Shown here one piece after another: positions 1 to 8,231 of a DNA stretch of 33,112 nt. The translations under genes and the position numbers were made by a program. Source of the DNA: Streptomyces populi (GTDB taxonomy: Bacteria > Actinomycetota > Actinomycetes > Streptomycetales > Streptomycetaceae); contig NZ_KZ626931.1 in assembly GCF_002911015.1 (NCBI RefSeq), positions 1-33,112 on the forward strand. The letters run 5' to 3'. The notes beneath the pieces were generated by a model. It did not search any database. It saw nothing but the letters and a program-made list of their open reading frames with translations, and was not told where the DNA came from. Position 1 is the stretch's first letter, and the number at the start of each line of letters is the position of its first letter.

Positions 1-1116
1 GAACTCGTACCACGACCCGAACAGCGCCCGCTCCCGCTCCACCAGCAACGGCAACGCCTGCGACGACGTCACCAGCTCACGCAGCGGATACTCCGCCAGC
101 ACGGCGTCCACCTGCGGGGTCAGCGCGGCGGCGAGACGGGAGGCCACGGGGCGGCCGGTGTCGCGCAGCGCGTCCACGGCCCCGAGGAGTGTGTCCCTGC
201 CCTTCTTGCCCTTGGTTCCCTTCGGCAGGGCGGCGGCCGCCCGCTCGTGCAGCAGGGCGCCCTCCTCCAGCACCAGCTCGGTGTCCAGTCCGGCCGGGAT
301 CTTGATCCCCGCGTGATGCCGCCAGGTGGTGACCGGGTCGCTCCACGCCTCCACCGCGTACGTCCAGCGGCCCGTTCCCGACGGGGTGACGTGGGCGCCC
401 CAGCGGTCGGTGCCGGGGGCCAGCTCCCGCATCGGCGTCCACGGGCCGGGGCGGCCGTCCGGACCGCGCAGGACGACGTTCGCGGCGACGGCGTCGTGGC
501 CCTCGCGGAAGACCGTGGCCGACACCTCGAACCGCTCGCCCACCACCGCCTTGGCGGGACGGCGTCCCTGCTGCACGACCGGGTGGACGTCGAGGACGGG
601 GATGCGCCCGACGGCCGTCACCGGGATGACGGCGGAGGCGAGGGGGCCGTCGGCCGCGTCGGGGGTGCGGGTGGCGGGGACGGCGGCCTTGCGCGTCTTC
701 GGAGCGGCCTTGACCCCCTTCGCGGTCTTCTCCGTCTTCGGGACGGTCTTCCCCGTCTGGACGGCCTTCCCCGTCTTCGGAGCGGACGCCTTGGCCGTCC
801 TGGGGGCGGACTTGGCCGTCTTGGCCCTGGGGGCGGTGCTCCGGCGGGCGGACGTTCCCGCCGCGGACGTGTCGGCGGACGGTGCCTCCGGTGCGGCGGC
901 GGACGTGTCCACCGCGGATGCGTCGGAGCCCGGACCGGTGGAACCGGCGCTCGTCGGGCGCGCGCCGGAGGCGGACGCGCCGGTGGAAGATCGTTTCTCC
1001 GGTGTGGCGGGCGCAGCGGGTGCGGCGGGTGTGGCGGGCCCGGCCTCGGCCGTGCGTGTTCTGGACGTGTCGGGGGTGGTCGTCGGGGGTGGCGACGTGT
1101 GGTGCGTGGCGGGCAT
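1..1116 (-). CDS. glgE: GlgE maltosyltransferase, N-terminal part (cut by window edge)
   Basis: Alpha-1,4-glucan:maltose-1-phosphate maltosyltransferase (GH13 family). It moves maltosyl units from maltose-1-phosphate onto the non-reducing ends of alpha-1,4-glucan in the cytoplasm. The visible 372 codons give the family's N-terminal domain: VGRIPVLDVHPVVQQGRRPAK begins near residue 168, followed by the beta-sandwich segment with the GRPGPWTPMRELAPGTDRW block, and the frame reaches SWYEF at the edge. The catalytic barrel lies outside the window. The ATG at 1116 follows AGGAG with a 6-nt gap, and the MPATHH beginning matches my memory of Streptomyces GlgE. The oddity is residues 10-165: an Ala/Pro/Thr-rich stretch, then a Lys-rich run (about 98-143) of AKTAK and PKTGK-type repeats. 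From memory, S. coelicolor GlgE reaches VGRIPVLD within about 20 residues. The neighbouring glgP supports the assignment. Confidence 0.93.
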   Translation of the reverse strand, partial: MPATHHTSPPPTTTPDTSRTRTAEAGPATPAAPAAPATPEKRSSTGASASGARPTSAGSTGPGSDASAVDTSAAAPEAPSADTSAAGTSARRSTAPRAKTAKSAPRTAKASAPKTGKAVQTGKTVPKTEKTAKGVKAAPKTRKAAVPATRTPDAADGPLASAVIPVTAVGRIPVLDVHPVVQQGRRPAKAVVGERFEVSATVFREGHDAVAANVVLRGPDGRPGPWTPMRELAPGTDRWGAHVTPSGTGRWTYAVEAWSDPVTTWRHHAGIKIPAGLDTELVLEEGALLHERAAAALPKGTKGKKGRDTLLGAVDALRDTGRPVASRLAAALTPQVDAVLAEYPLRELVTSSQALPLLVERERALFGSWYEF

Positions 1117-1260
1117 GACCGCTCCTGTCCGCGTCAACGTGGGTGGGCGGATGTGTGTGGGGAGGTGGGGCCTGCGGGCGTACCGGAGGAGCCTTCCCAC
1201 CCTGTGCGGGTGGGCATTCCGGCACTTTGTTAACTACTCACGCGTATGTCTACACACAAG

Positions 1261-1291
1261 ACCGGCCTCGTCCCGGGCAGGCGAGGCCGGT
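1261..1291. terminator. Hairpin terminator between protease gene and glgE
   Basis: Perfect 10-bp stem (ACCGGCCTCG / CGAGGCCGGT) with an 11-nt loop. It lies just past the stop of the S8 protease gene, which is transcribed leftward. There is no U-tract, which is usual for Streptomyces. It would separate the protease transcript from glgE. Confidence 0.7.
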
Positions 1292-1336
1292 GTGGTGTGG
1301 CCGAATCACCCTGGTTGTACCAGCGTCACTCCAGGG

Positions 1337-2563
1337 TCAGCCGACCTGAAGGAGTCTGTTCGGCGAACCCGGACCCGCGTTCGACACCCTTCCCGGGGTC
1401 GCCCGTCTCACCAGCGCCTTCACCACCTGGGCCGGTGCGGCCCCCGGATGCTCCGCCAGGTACAGCGCGGCCGCGCCGGCGGCGTGGGGGCTCGCCATCG
1501 ACGTTCCGGAGTGTGTCGCTTCCGCCTCGTCGCCGGTGTACGAAGTCGACGTGATGTCCACCCCCGGCGCGAAGAGGTCGAGGGAGGGCCCGGTGTCGGA
1601 GAAGTCCGCCCGCGCGTCGGCGCGGTCGGTCGCGCCGACCGTGAGCGCCTGGGGGACCCGGGCCGGGGAGAAGAGCGAGGCCGACAGCCCGGAGTTGCCG
1701 GCCGCGACCGTGTAGGTCACACCGGAGGCGATGGAGTTGCGGACGGCCGCGTCCAGCCGGTCGTTGGCGTACCCGCCCAGGCTCAGGTTCGCCACGGCCG
1801 GTTTTCTCGCGTGCCGGGTGACCCAGTCGATGCCCGCGATGACCTGGGCGGTGGAACCGGCGCCCCTGTCGTCGAGGACGCGGACGGCGACGACCCTGGC
1901 CTTCTTGGCCACGCCGTACGCGGCCCCGGCGACCGTTCCGGCGACATGGGTGCCGTGGCCGTTGCCGTCCTCGGCCGTCCCGTCGTCGTCCACGAAGTCC
2001 CAGCCGTAGCTCGCCCGGCCCCCGAAGTCCCGGTGCGTGATGCGGACGCCGGTGTCGATGACGTAGACGGTCACCCCGGAACCCGCCGATCCGGTGGCCG
2101 CGTACCGGCCGTCGAGCGGCCGGCCCGGCTGGTCGATCCGGTCCAGACCCCACGACGGCGGGTTCCCCCGGACGCGACCGGGCGTCAGGGCGGTGTCCTG
2201 GACCCGGTCGAACGTCACCCGGGTGTCCTGGACGACGGAGGCCACCCGGGGATCCGCGGCGAGCCGCCGGGCCTGTCCCGCGTCGGCCCGTACGGCGAAG
2301 CCGTTGAGAGCGGTGCCGTAGGTGTGGCTGATTCTCGCTCCGTACCGCCCGGCGATGCCCGCGCCGGCCGACGGCGGAACCCGCGTACCTCCCTTGAGCG
2401 TCACGATGTAGCTGCCGTTGACGGACCCGGGCTCCCCCGCGCCGGGTATCCGCCCCGCCGGAGCCGCCTGCGCGGGCGGGGCGATGGCCGAAAGCACCGC
2501 GGCCGTCATGACCGCGGTGACACCCGACGCCCAGCGCAGACGCCACTTCCTCGTCCGTGCCAT
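1337..2563 (-). CDS. Secreted subtilisin-like serine protease (S8A, proteinase K type)
   Basis: Extracellular endopeptidase of 408 residues. A Sec-type signal peptide (residues 1-34, RTRKWRLR then a hydrophobic stretch ending AQA) is followed by an I9-type propeptide (about 50-116, SYIVTLKGG...) and the peptidase S8 domain. The catalytic triad is visible: Asp170 in VIDTG, His203 in GHGTHVAG, Ser355 in GTSMASPHAAG; the oxyanion-hole Asn290 is in AAGNSG. It ends soon after the catalytic domain, with no C-terminal accessory domain. I chose the ATG at 2563 because it opens the signal peptide and has GAGGGG upstream. An ATG at 2581 is in frame but less well placed. It stands alone between glgE and glgP, with glgP divergent. 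The function is a general extracellular protease; a specific substrate cannot be read from the sequence. Confidence 0.93.
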   Translation of the reverse strand: MARTRKWRLRWASGVTAVMTAAVLSAIAPPAQAAPAGRIPGAGEPGSVNGSYIVTLKGGTRVPPSAGAGIAGRYGARISHTYGTALNGFAVRADAGQARRLAADPRVASVVQDTRVTFDRVQDTALTPGRVRGNPPSWGLDRIDQPGRPLDGRYAATGSAGSGVTVYVIDTGVRITHRDFGGRASYGWDFVDDDGTAEDGNGHGTHVAGTVAGAAYGVAKKARVVAVRVLDDRGAGSTAQVIAGIDWVTRHARKPAVANLSLGGYANDRLDAAVRNSIASGVTYTVAAGNSGLSASLFSPARVPQALTVGATDRADARADFSDTGPSLDLFAPGVDITSTSYTGDEAEATHSGTSMASPHAAGAAALYLAEHPGAAPAQVVKALVRRATPGRVSNAGPGSPNRLLQVG

Positions 2564-2890
2564 GACCTGAGTTCCCCTCATCGACTCGACGTACCGGGGC
2601 CGGAGCCGGCCGCGGGGGCAGGGCCCGGCCGTACGCCACCCGGTGAGCCTCTCGTGCGGTGCGAAGCACCACAAGACCGCCCATGCGGGCAGAACCGGCC
2701 ATGGCGTCAGAGGGGGTCCGCGAAGGTTGCGTCGATTTCCCGCCGATGTCACACGGTCGGCCCCGATCGGGAGCCGTGCCGCGATGCGCCGTGTCGCGAA
2801 GGCACCCTCGCCGCTAACGTCGTGGGTGACGAAGGGCGCACAACGCCGTGCGTCCCTCAGCCGCGTACGTCCTCCGTGAAGGTGGAATTC
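2564..2890. other. Divergent intergenic region, protease / glgP
   Basis: 327 bp between the start codons of the S8 protease (leftward) and glgP (rightward). It must hold both promoters. TAACGT at 2815-2820 could serve as a -10 element for glgP, but I see no convincing -35. No other gene or repeat is apparent. Confidence 0.4.
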
Positions 2891-5509
2891 GTGAAGGCGA
2901 TCCGCAGATTCACCGTCCGACCCGTTCTCCCCGAAGCCCTTCACCCGCTCAGCGACCTGGCCCGCAACCTCCGCTGGTCCTGGCACGCCGAGACCCGCGA
3001 CCTCTTCCGGTCCGTCGACCCCGAGCGCTGGGCCGCCTGCGGCGGCGACCCCGTACGGCTGCTCGGCAGCGTGCCGGCCGGACGGCTCGCGGAACTCACG
3101 CAGGACAGCGGCTTCCTGCGCCGTCTCGCCGCGGTCCGTGACGACCTGCGCGAGTACGTGAGCGGCGACCGCTGGTACCAGGAGCAGACCTCCGACCTGC
3201 CCACCGCCATCGCCTACTTCTCGCCGGAGTTCGGCATCACCGCCGCGCTGCCGCAGTACTCGGGGGGCCTCGGCATCCTCGCGGGCGACCATCTCAAGGC
3301 CGCCAGCGACCTGGGTGCCCCGCTGATCGGCGTAGGCCTGCTCTACCGGCACGGCTACTTCCGCCAGTCCCTGTCCCGCGAGGGCTGGCAGCAGGAGCAC
3401 TATCCGGTCCTCGACCCCAACGAACTGCCCGTGGTGCCCCTCGGCGAGGACGACGGCACGCCCGCCCAGGTGTCCCTCGCGCTGCCCGGCGGACGCGCGC
3501 TGCGCGCCCGGATCTGGCTGGCCCAGGTGGGCCGCGTCCCGCTGCTCATGCTCGACTCCGACGTCGAGGAGAACGGCGCCGGCGAACGCGGGGTCACCGA
3601 CCGGCTCTACGGCGGCGGCAGCGAACACCGGCTGCTCCAGGAGATGCTGCTCGGCATAGGAGGTGTACGGGCGGTCCGGACCTACTGCCGGCTGACCGGG
3701 CACCCGGCGCCCGAGGTGTTCCACACCAACGAGGGGCACGCGGGGTTCCTCGGCCTGGAGCGGATCGCCGAACTCACCGACGAGGGGCTGGACTTCGAGG
3801 CCGCTCTGGAGGCGGTCAGGGCCGGCACGGTCTTCACCACCCACACCCCGGTGCCCGCCGGCATCGACCGCTTCGACCGGGAGGTGGTCGCCCGCCACTT
3901 CGGCGTCGACGCCGAACTCCCGCGCATCGACGTGGGGCGCGTCCTCGCCCTCGGCATGGAGACCTATCCCGGGGGCGAGCCGAACCTCTTCAACATGGCC
4001 GTGATGGGCCTGCGCCTGGGCCAGCGGGCGAACGGGGTCTCCCTGCTGCACGGCCAGGTCAGCCGGGAGATGTTCTCCGGGCTCTGGCCGGGCTTCGACC
4101 CCGAGGAGGTGCCGATCACCTCGGTCACCAACGGCGTCCACGCGCCGACCTGGGTGGCGCCCGAGGTCTTCCGTCTCGGCGCCCGGCAGGTCGGCGAGCA
4201 GCGCACCGAGGACGCGCTGACCGTCGGCGGATCGGAGCGCTGGGACGCGGTGGCCGAGATCGCCGACCAGGAGATCTGGGACCTGCGCAGGGTGCTGCGG
4301 GAACAACTGGTCCTCGAGGTGCGGGACCGGCTGCGGGCGTCCTGGCGCCAGCGCGGCGCCGGCACGGCCGAACTCGGCTGGATCGACGGGGTGCTCGACC
4401 CGGACGTCCTGACCATCGGCTTCGCGCGCCGGGTCCCCTCGTACAAACGGCTGACCCTCATGCTGCGCGACCGTGACCGGCTCATGGACCTGCTGCTGCA
4501 CCCCGAGCGGCCGGTCCAGATCGTCGTCGCGGGCAAGGCGCACCCGGCGGACGACGGCGGGAAGCGGCTGATCCAGGAGCTGGTCCGGTTCGCGGACGAC
4601 CCCCGGGTGCGCCACCGGATCGTCTTCCTGCCCGACTACGGCATGGGGATGGCGCAGAAGCTCTACCCGGGCTGCGACATCTGGCTCAACAACCCGCTGC
4701 GTCCGCTGGAGGCGTGCGGGACGAGCGGGATGAAGGCGGCGCTCAACGGCTGTCTCAACCTCTCGGTCCTGGACGGCTGGTGGGACGAATGGTTCCAGCC
4801 CGACTTCGGCTGGGCGATCCCGACCGCGGACGGCACCGCGACCGACGAGGACCGACGGGACGAGCTGGAGGCCGGGGCCCTGTACGACCTCCTCGAACGG
4901 CGGGTGGCCCCCCGCTTCTACGAGCGCGGCCAGGAGGGCCTGCCCGACCGGTGGATCGAGATGGTCCGCCGGACGCTGACCCACCTCGGCCCGAAGGTCC
5001 TGGCGGGACGGATGGTGCGCGAGTACGTGGAGCGCCTGTACGCCCCGGCGGCGCAGGCCCACCGCGCTCTCACCGCCCCGGCGGCCCGCGAGCTGGCCGC
5101 CTGGAAGTCACGGGTCCGTGCCGCCTGGCCGCGGGTCACCGTCGATCACGTCGAGGCGTCCTCGGCCACCGCGACCGCCGAACTGGGCACCACGCTGTCG
5201 CTGCGCGTCCGCGTGGGCCTCGGCGACCTCGCCCCCGACGACGTGGAGGTGCAGGCGGTCGCGGGCCGGGTGGACGGGGACGACCGCATCGCGGACGCGA
5301 CCTGTGTCCCGCTGAAACCGGTCAACGGGCCTGACCTGGAAGGGCGTTGGTCGTACGAAGGGCCGCTGTCCCTCGACCGCACGGGCTCCTTCGGCTACAC
5401 GGTCCGGATCCTGCCGTCGCACCGCCTGCTGGCCTCCGGCGCGGAGATGGGCCTGGTGGCCGTGCCGCTGGAGGAGCTGGCCGAGGCGGCGGGGGTGCTG
5501 ATGCGGTAG
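2891..5509 (+). CDS. glgP: Alpha-glucan (glycogen) phosphorylase
   Basis: GT35 pyridoxal-phosphate enzyme that releases glucose-1-phosphate from the non-reducing ends of glycogen or maltodextrin. The 872-residue product has the DUF3417 N-terminal segment (MKAIRRFTVRPVLPEALHPL, then DLARNLRWSWHAET) typical of the actinobacterial/archaeal alpha-glucan phosphorylase type. The catalytic region includes PEFGITAALPQYSGGLGILAGDH in pieces, HTNEGHAGFL, and the PLP-lysine motif EACGTSGMKAALNG with Lys615. The GTG at 2891 was chosen because GGTGG lies 5 nt upstream and the product then begins MKAIRRF; another in-frame GTG at 2876 lacks a good binding site. With glgE next door and glgX 14 kb away, it completes the degradative side of alpha-glucan turnover. 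It could also act on GlgE products. Confidence 0.95.
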   Translation: MKAIRRFTVRPVLPEALHPLSDLARNLRWSWHAETRDLFRSVDPERWAACGGDPVRLLGSVPAGRLAELTQDSGFLRRLAAVRDDLREYVSGDRWYQEQTSDLPTAIAYFSPEFGITAALPQYSGGLGILAGDHLKAASDLGAPLIGVGLLYRHGYFRQSLSREGWQQEHYPVLDPNELPVVPLGEDDGTPAQVSLALPGGRALRARIWLAQVGRVPLLMLDSDVEENGAGERGVTDRLYGGGSEHRLLQEMLLGIGGVRAVRTYCRLTGHPAPEVFHTNEGHAGFLGLERIAELTDEGLDFEAALEAVRAGTVFTTHTPVPAGIDRFDREVVARHFGVDAELPRIDVGRVLALGMETYPGGEPNLFNMAVMGLRLGQRANGVSLLHGQVSREMFSGLWPGFDPEEVPITSVTNGVHAPTWVAPEVFRLGARQVGEQRTEDALTVGGSERWDAVAEIADQEIWDLRRVLREQLVLEVRDRLRASWRQRGAGTAELGWIDGVLDPDVLTIGFARRVPSYKRLTLMLRDRDRLMDLLLHPERPVQIVVAGKAHPADDGGKRLIQELVRFADDPRVRHRIVFLPDYGMGMAQKLYPGCDIWLNNPLRPLEACGTSGMKAALNGCLNLSVLDGWWDEWFQPDFGWAIPTADGTATDEDRRDELEAGALYDLLERRVAPRFYERGQEGLPDRWIEMVRRTLTHLGPKVLAGRMVREYVERLYAPAAQAHRALTAPAARELAAWKSRVRAAWPRVTVDHVEASSATATAELGTTLSLRVRVGLGDLAPDDVEVQAVAGRVDGDDRIADATCVPLKPVNGPDLEGRWSYEGPLSLDRTGSFGYTVRILPSHRLLASGAEMGLVAVPLEELAEAAGVLMR

Positions 5510-5537
5510 GCCCGCGCGGGCACCGGGGAGGCCGGGG

Positions 5538-5684
5538 TCACCGCTTCGCCGCGGCGGCCTCGATCTCCTCGGTGAACTGCCGGGCGCCGACGGGCTTTCC
5601 GTCGTCGTCGGGCACCGTGACGTCCCGGCCGCCGGCTTTCACCGCCGGGGGTGCCGGGGTGGGGACGGGCGGGCGGGAGGGGGC
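5538..5684 (-). pseudogene. Coding-like tail in frame after the DUF1990 stop
   Basis: Directly after the TGA of the DUF1990 gene, the same frame stays open for 48 codons to a second TGA. Nearly all codons end in G or C. The translation has a Pro-rich start, then VKAGGRDVTVPDDDGKPVG and FTEEIEAAAAKR, which looks like real protein rather than spacer. No start codon with a ribosome-binding site is visible; a GTG at VKAGG has none. It may be the remnant of a deleted gene's 3' end, or a former C-terminal extension of the DUF1990 protein cut off by a stop. I do not recognise a family. Confidence 0.3.
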
Positions 5685-6188
5685 TCAGGTCTGGTCGTGC
5701 GGTGCGCACAGGCGGCGCAGCACCTTGCCGCAGCGCTGGGCGTAGACGCGCTGTAGTCCGCGCGTCGCGGCGCCGCCCGCGCGGGCGTACCACTTGGCCG
5801 CCCGGCTGAAGGCCGTGACCGTCAGCCATACGGTGCCGTCGCCCGTGCGGTGGACGACGAAAGCTTCCTCGCCGCACTCGGGATGACCGGAAAGGGTTCC
5901 GTAGGCCCACGCAGTGCGCCGGGGTTCCTCGGCGGTCCAGACCACGCGGCAGGGGGCCTTGATCAGGCCGAGGCCGACCGTGACGTCGACGCCCGGCGCC
6001 GCCTTGTCGGCGTCGGAGACCATGCGGACCCCCATGGCCCGGTGCAGCTCCCAGGTCATCAGGGCCTCGGACGCGCGCCGGAAGACGGCCTCGCCCTCGC
6101 CGATGCGGGAGCGCACGTGCAGTCGGTGGAAGCCCGGGGGGCAGCGGTCCTCGCGGGTCGCGCCCACGTCCTCGTACGTGTAGGGCAT
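5685..6188 (-). CDS. DUF1990 family protein
   Basis: 167-residue cytoplasmic protein of the DUF1990 (UPF0548) family. Family-like landmarks are the YEDVGATR opening, FRRASEALMTWELHRAMGVRMV, GLGLIKAPCRVVW, then RRTAWAYGTLSGHPECGEEAFVVHRT and FSRAAKWYARAGGAATRGLQ. No signal peptide or membrane segment. The biochemical role of the family is not established as far as I know; the fold is likely a lipid- or ligand-binding barrel, which is inference. The ATG at 6188 has no Shine-Dalgarno sequence; instead TACCCT (a TANNNT -10) sits 7 nt upstream, so the mRNA is probably leaderless. A strong terminator of the upstream protease ends about 15 nt before the start codon. A coding-like stretch continues in frame after the stop. 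Confidence 0.85.
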   Translation of the reverse strand: MPYTYEDVGATREDRCPPGFHRLHVRSRIGEGEAVFRRASEALMTWELHRAMGVRMVSDADKAAPGVDVTVGLGLIKAPCRVVWTAEEPRRTAWAYGTLSGHPECGEEAFVVHRTGDGTVWLTVTAFSRAAKWYARAGGAATRGLQRVYAQRCGKVLRRLCAPHDQT

Positions 6189-6195
6189 GGGGGCA

Positions 6196-6201
6196 AGGGT
6201 A
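6196..6201 (-). promoter_or_regulatory. -10 element of a probable leaderless promoter (DUF1990)
   Basis: TACCCT on the minus strand, 7 nt before the ATG at 6188, with no purine-rich binding site between. This spacing is typical of leaderless Streptomyces transcripts. No clear -35; that position falls in the terminator stem. Confidence 0.45.
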
Positions 6202-6202
6202 A

Positions 6203-6238
6203 GGCGGCACCCGGCACGGAATCGTGCCGGGTGCCGCC
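6203..6238. terminator. Strong terminator hairpin after the first M4 protease
   Basis: Perfect 16-bp inverted repeat (GGCGGCACCCGGCACG and its complement) with a 4-nt loop GAAT. It starts 20 nt past the stop of the neutral protease gene, which reads leftward. No U-tract. Confidence 0.88.
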
Positions 6239-6258
6239 TCGGTTCGGTTACGTTCCCG

Positions 6259-7923
6259 CTAGCTGACGTTGACCGCGGTCCAGGCCGCCGCCACCGTCGC
6301 GTACTCGGTGCTGCTGGAGCCGTACAGCGCGGACGCCGCCGACAGGGTGGCCGTACGGGCGCCCTTGTAGTTCGTCGACGAGGTCATGTAGGTCGTCAGC
6401 GCCTTGTACCAGATCTGCAGGGCCTTGGCCCGGCCGATGCCGGTGACCGTCGAGCCGCTGTAGGTCGGGGAGCTGTAGCTGACGCCGTTGATCGTCTTCG
6501 AACCGCTGCCCTCCGAGAGGAGGTAGAAGAAGTGGTTCGCGACGCCGGACGAGTAGTGCACGTCCTTGCTGCCGACGGAGGAGGACCAGTAGTCCGCGGA
6601 GCCGCCGTCCTTGCTGGGCTTGTCCATGTAGCGCAGCGGGGTGCCGTCCCCGTTGATGTTGATCTTCTCGCCGATGAGGTAGTCGCCCACGTCGGTCGAG
6701 TTGCCCGCGTAGAACTCCACGCCGGTGCCGAAGATGTCCGAGGTCGCCTCGTTGAGGCCGCCCGACTCGCCCGAGTAGTTCAGGCCCGCGGTGTTGGCGG
6801 TGACGCCGTGGCTCATCTCGTGGCCGGCCACGTCCAGCGAGGTCAGCGGGTGCGTGTTGCCCGAGCCGTCGCCGTACGTCATGCAGAAGCAGCTGTCGTC
6901 CCAGAACGCGTTGACGTACGCGTTGCCGTAGTGGACGCGCGAGTACGCTCCGACGCCGTTGTTCTTGATGCCGCTGCGGCCGAAGGTGTTCTTGTAGAAG
7001 TCCCAGGTCACCTGCGCGCCGTAGGCGGCGTCTGCGGCCGCGGTCTGGTCCGTGGTGGAGCTGGAGGCCGCGCCGGTGCCCCAGACGTCGTCCGAGTCGG
7101 TGAACAGCGTGCCCGCGGAGGAGCTCGTGCCGTGCGACTTGTTGTACGTCTTGTGGCTGCCGCGGGTGCCGTCCGTCAGGCTGTACGTCGAGCCCGACAG
7201 GGTCGTGTTGAGCGTGACCGTGCCCGAGTAGAGCGTCTTGCCGGTGCCGGTCTCGATGCCCTGGTACTCGTAGAGCTTCTTGCCGGTGGCCGCGTCGGTG
7301 ATGACGTGCAGCTCGTTGGGGGTGCCGTCGTCCTGGAGGCCGCCGACGACGGTCTCGTAGGCGAGGGTCGGCTTGCCGGTGGCGGCCCAGATCACCTTGC
7401 GGGGGGCCTGGTCGGCGGCGGTCTTGGCCGAGCCGGCGTCCTTGGCGGCGGTGAGCGCCTGCTTCTCGGCCTTGGCGGTGGTGACCAGCGGCTTGAGCGA
7501 GGCGACCTTGATGGACGCCTTGGTCGCCTTGGTCACGCCCTCGGCCTTGCCGGCCTTGCTCTCGTGCACGACGAGGTCGCCACCGAGGACCGGAAGTCCG
7601 TTGTACGTGCGCTCGTAACGGGTGTGGACCGTGCCGTCGGCGTCCTTGACGACGTCTCTGACGACGAGCTTCTCCTTGGCACCGAGGCCTATGCGCTGCG
7701 CCGTCTCCGTCTTGGCGGCGTCGGCCTTCTGGATGAGCGCGGTGCGGGCGGAGGCGGAGAGCTGGACCGGCGACGCGGCGAGGGGGGTGACCCGGCCGAT
7801 GGGGGACGCCTCGGTCTGGGCGGAGGCACCGGTGGTCAGACCGGTGGTGAGCAGGGCTCCGGCAGCGACAGCGGTGGCGATGGCCAGAGTGGTGCGCTTG
7901 TGACGCGCGTAGAGGGGAGTCAC
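6259..7923 (-). CDS. Secreted M4 (thermolysin-like) neutral metalloprotease, copy 1
   Basis: Zinc endopeptidase of 554 residues, exported as a proenzyme. A signal peptide (1-35, ARHKRTTLAIATAVAAGALL...GASA) is followed by an FTP/PepSY-type propeptide (about 50-225) and the M4 domain. The zinc site HEMSH gives His368 and His372 with Glu369 as base. The third ligand Glu392 is in GGLNEATSD, and the catalytic His456 is in DVHYSSGVANHFFYLL. CFC (Cys345, Cys347) sits just before MTYGDGSG. The GTG at 7923 follows AAGGAG with a 5-nt gap. It ends right after the M4 domain (AAAWTAVNVS) without an accessory domain. It is a tandem paralogue of the next gene, sharing long identical stretches, and each copy has its own terminator, so they are probably separate transcripts. 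Confidence 0.96.
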   Translation of the reverse strand: MTPLYARHKRTTLAIATAVAAGALLTTGLTTGASAQTEASPIGRVTPLAASPVQLSASARTALIQKADAAKTETAQRIGLGAKEKLVVRDVVKDADGTVHTRYERTYNGLPVLGGDLVVHESKAGKAEGVTKATKASIKVASLKPLVTTAKAEKQALTAAKDAGSAKTAADQAPRKVIWAATGKPTLAYETVVGGLQDDGTPNELHVITDAATGKKLYEYQGIETGTGKTLYSGTVTLNTTLSGSTYSLTDGTRGSHKTYNKSHGTSSSAGTLFTDSDDVWGTGAASSSTTDQTAAADAAYGAQVTWDFYKNTFGRSGIKNNGVGAYSRVHYGNAYVNAFWDDSCFCMTYGDGSGNTHPLTSLDVAGHEMSHGVTANTAGLNYSGESGGLNEATSDIFGTGVEFYAGNSTDVGDYLIGEKININGDGTPLRYMDKPSKDGGSADYWSSSVGSKDVHYSSGVANHFFYLLSEGSGSKTINGVSYSSPTYSGSTVTGIGRAKALQIWYKALTTYMTSSTNYKGARTATLSAASALYGSSSTEYATVAAAWTAVNVS

Positions 7924-8231
7924 GCAAGCTCCTTCGTGTGGGGACGTCCGAACGGCGTGGGGGCCGGATGGACGGTTGGGAAGTTGCGGTGCGGGTGAGC
8001 CGTGCGGGTGAAGCGTGCCATCCCGGCCGCGTACATGTCAGGAGTCTCTAAAGACCTTGGCCGAAAATCGTCGATCAGGTGAACAGTTGGGTCGCACGGG
8101 CGTGAACCGGCCCCGGTCAAGGGCGGGTTGGCGCAAACTCCCGTTCCGGCAAAGAAGGGCGCCGCCCCGGGGAGTCGTACCTCCGGGGCGGCGCCCTGGC
8201 GCACCGCTCGCGTGCGGACTTCCGCCGCGGC
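7924..8231. other. Intergenic region between the two M4 protease genes
   Basis: 308 bp holding the terminator of copy 2 (8156-8197) and the leader/promoter of copy 1 (read leftward). Apart from AAGGAG next to the GTG at 7923, I see no convincing promoter pair. No additional gene. Confidence 0.4.
8156..8197. terminator. Terminator hairpin after M4 protease copy 2
   Basis: 15-bp perfect stem AGGGCGCCGCCCCGG with its complement at 8183-8197 and a 12-nt loop. It lies 35 nt past the stop of the P-domain protease, in the direction of its transcription. Confidence 0.85.

Noticed and set aside
660..860. CRISPR-like or satellite repeats in the 5' part of glgE
   Set aside because: The short repeats are in-frame codon repeats for Lys/Ala/Thr, not regularly spaced identical units.
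326..2890. Long upstream extension of the glgP reading frame, antisense to glgE and the S8 protease
   Set aside because: It is a high-GC shadow frame. The real start is the GTG at 2891 with a ribosome-binding site, and the opposite strand encodes well-conserved proteins.
2564..5062. Upstream open extension of the S8 protease frame through glgP
   Set aside because: The protease's signal peptide begins at 2563. The extension is antisense to glgP and has no domain.
6187..7998. 603-codon plus-strand frame antisense to M4 protease copy 1
   Set aside because: Composition typical of a mirror frame; the opposite strand has the zinc-protease motifs.
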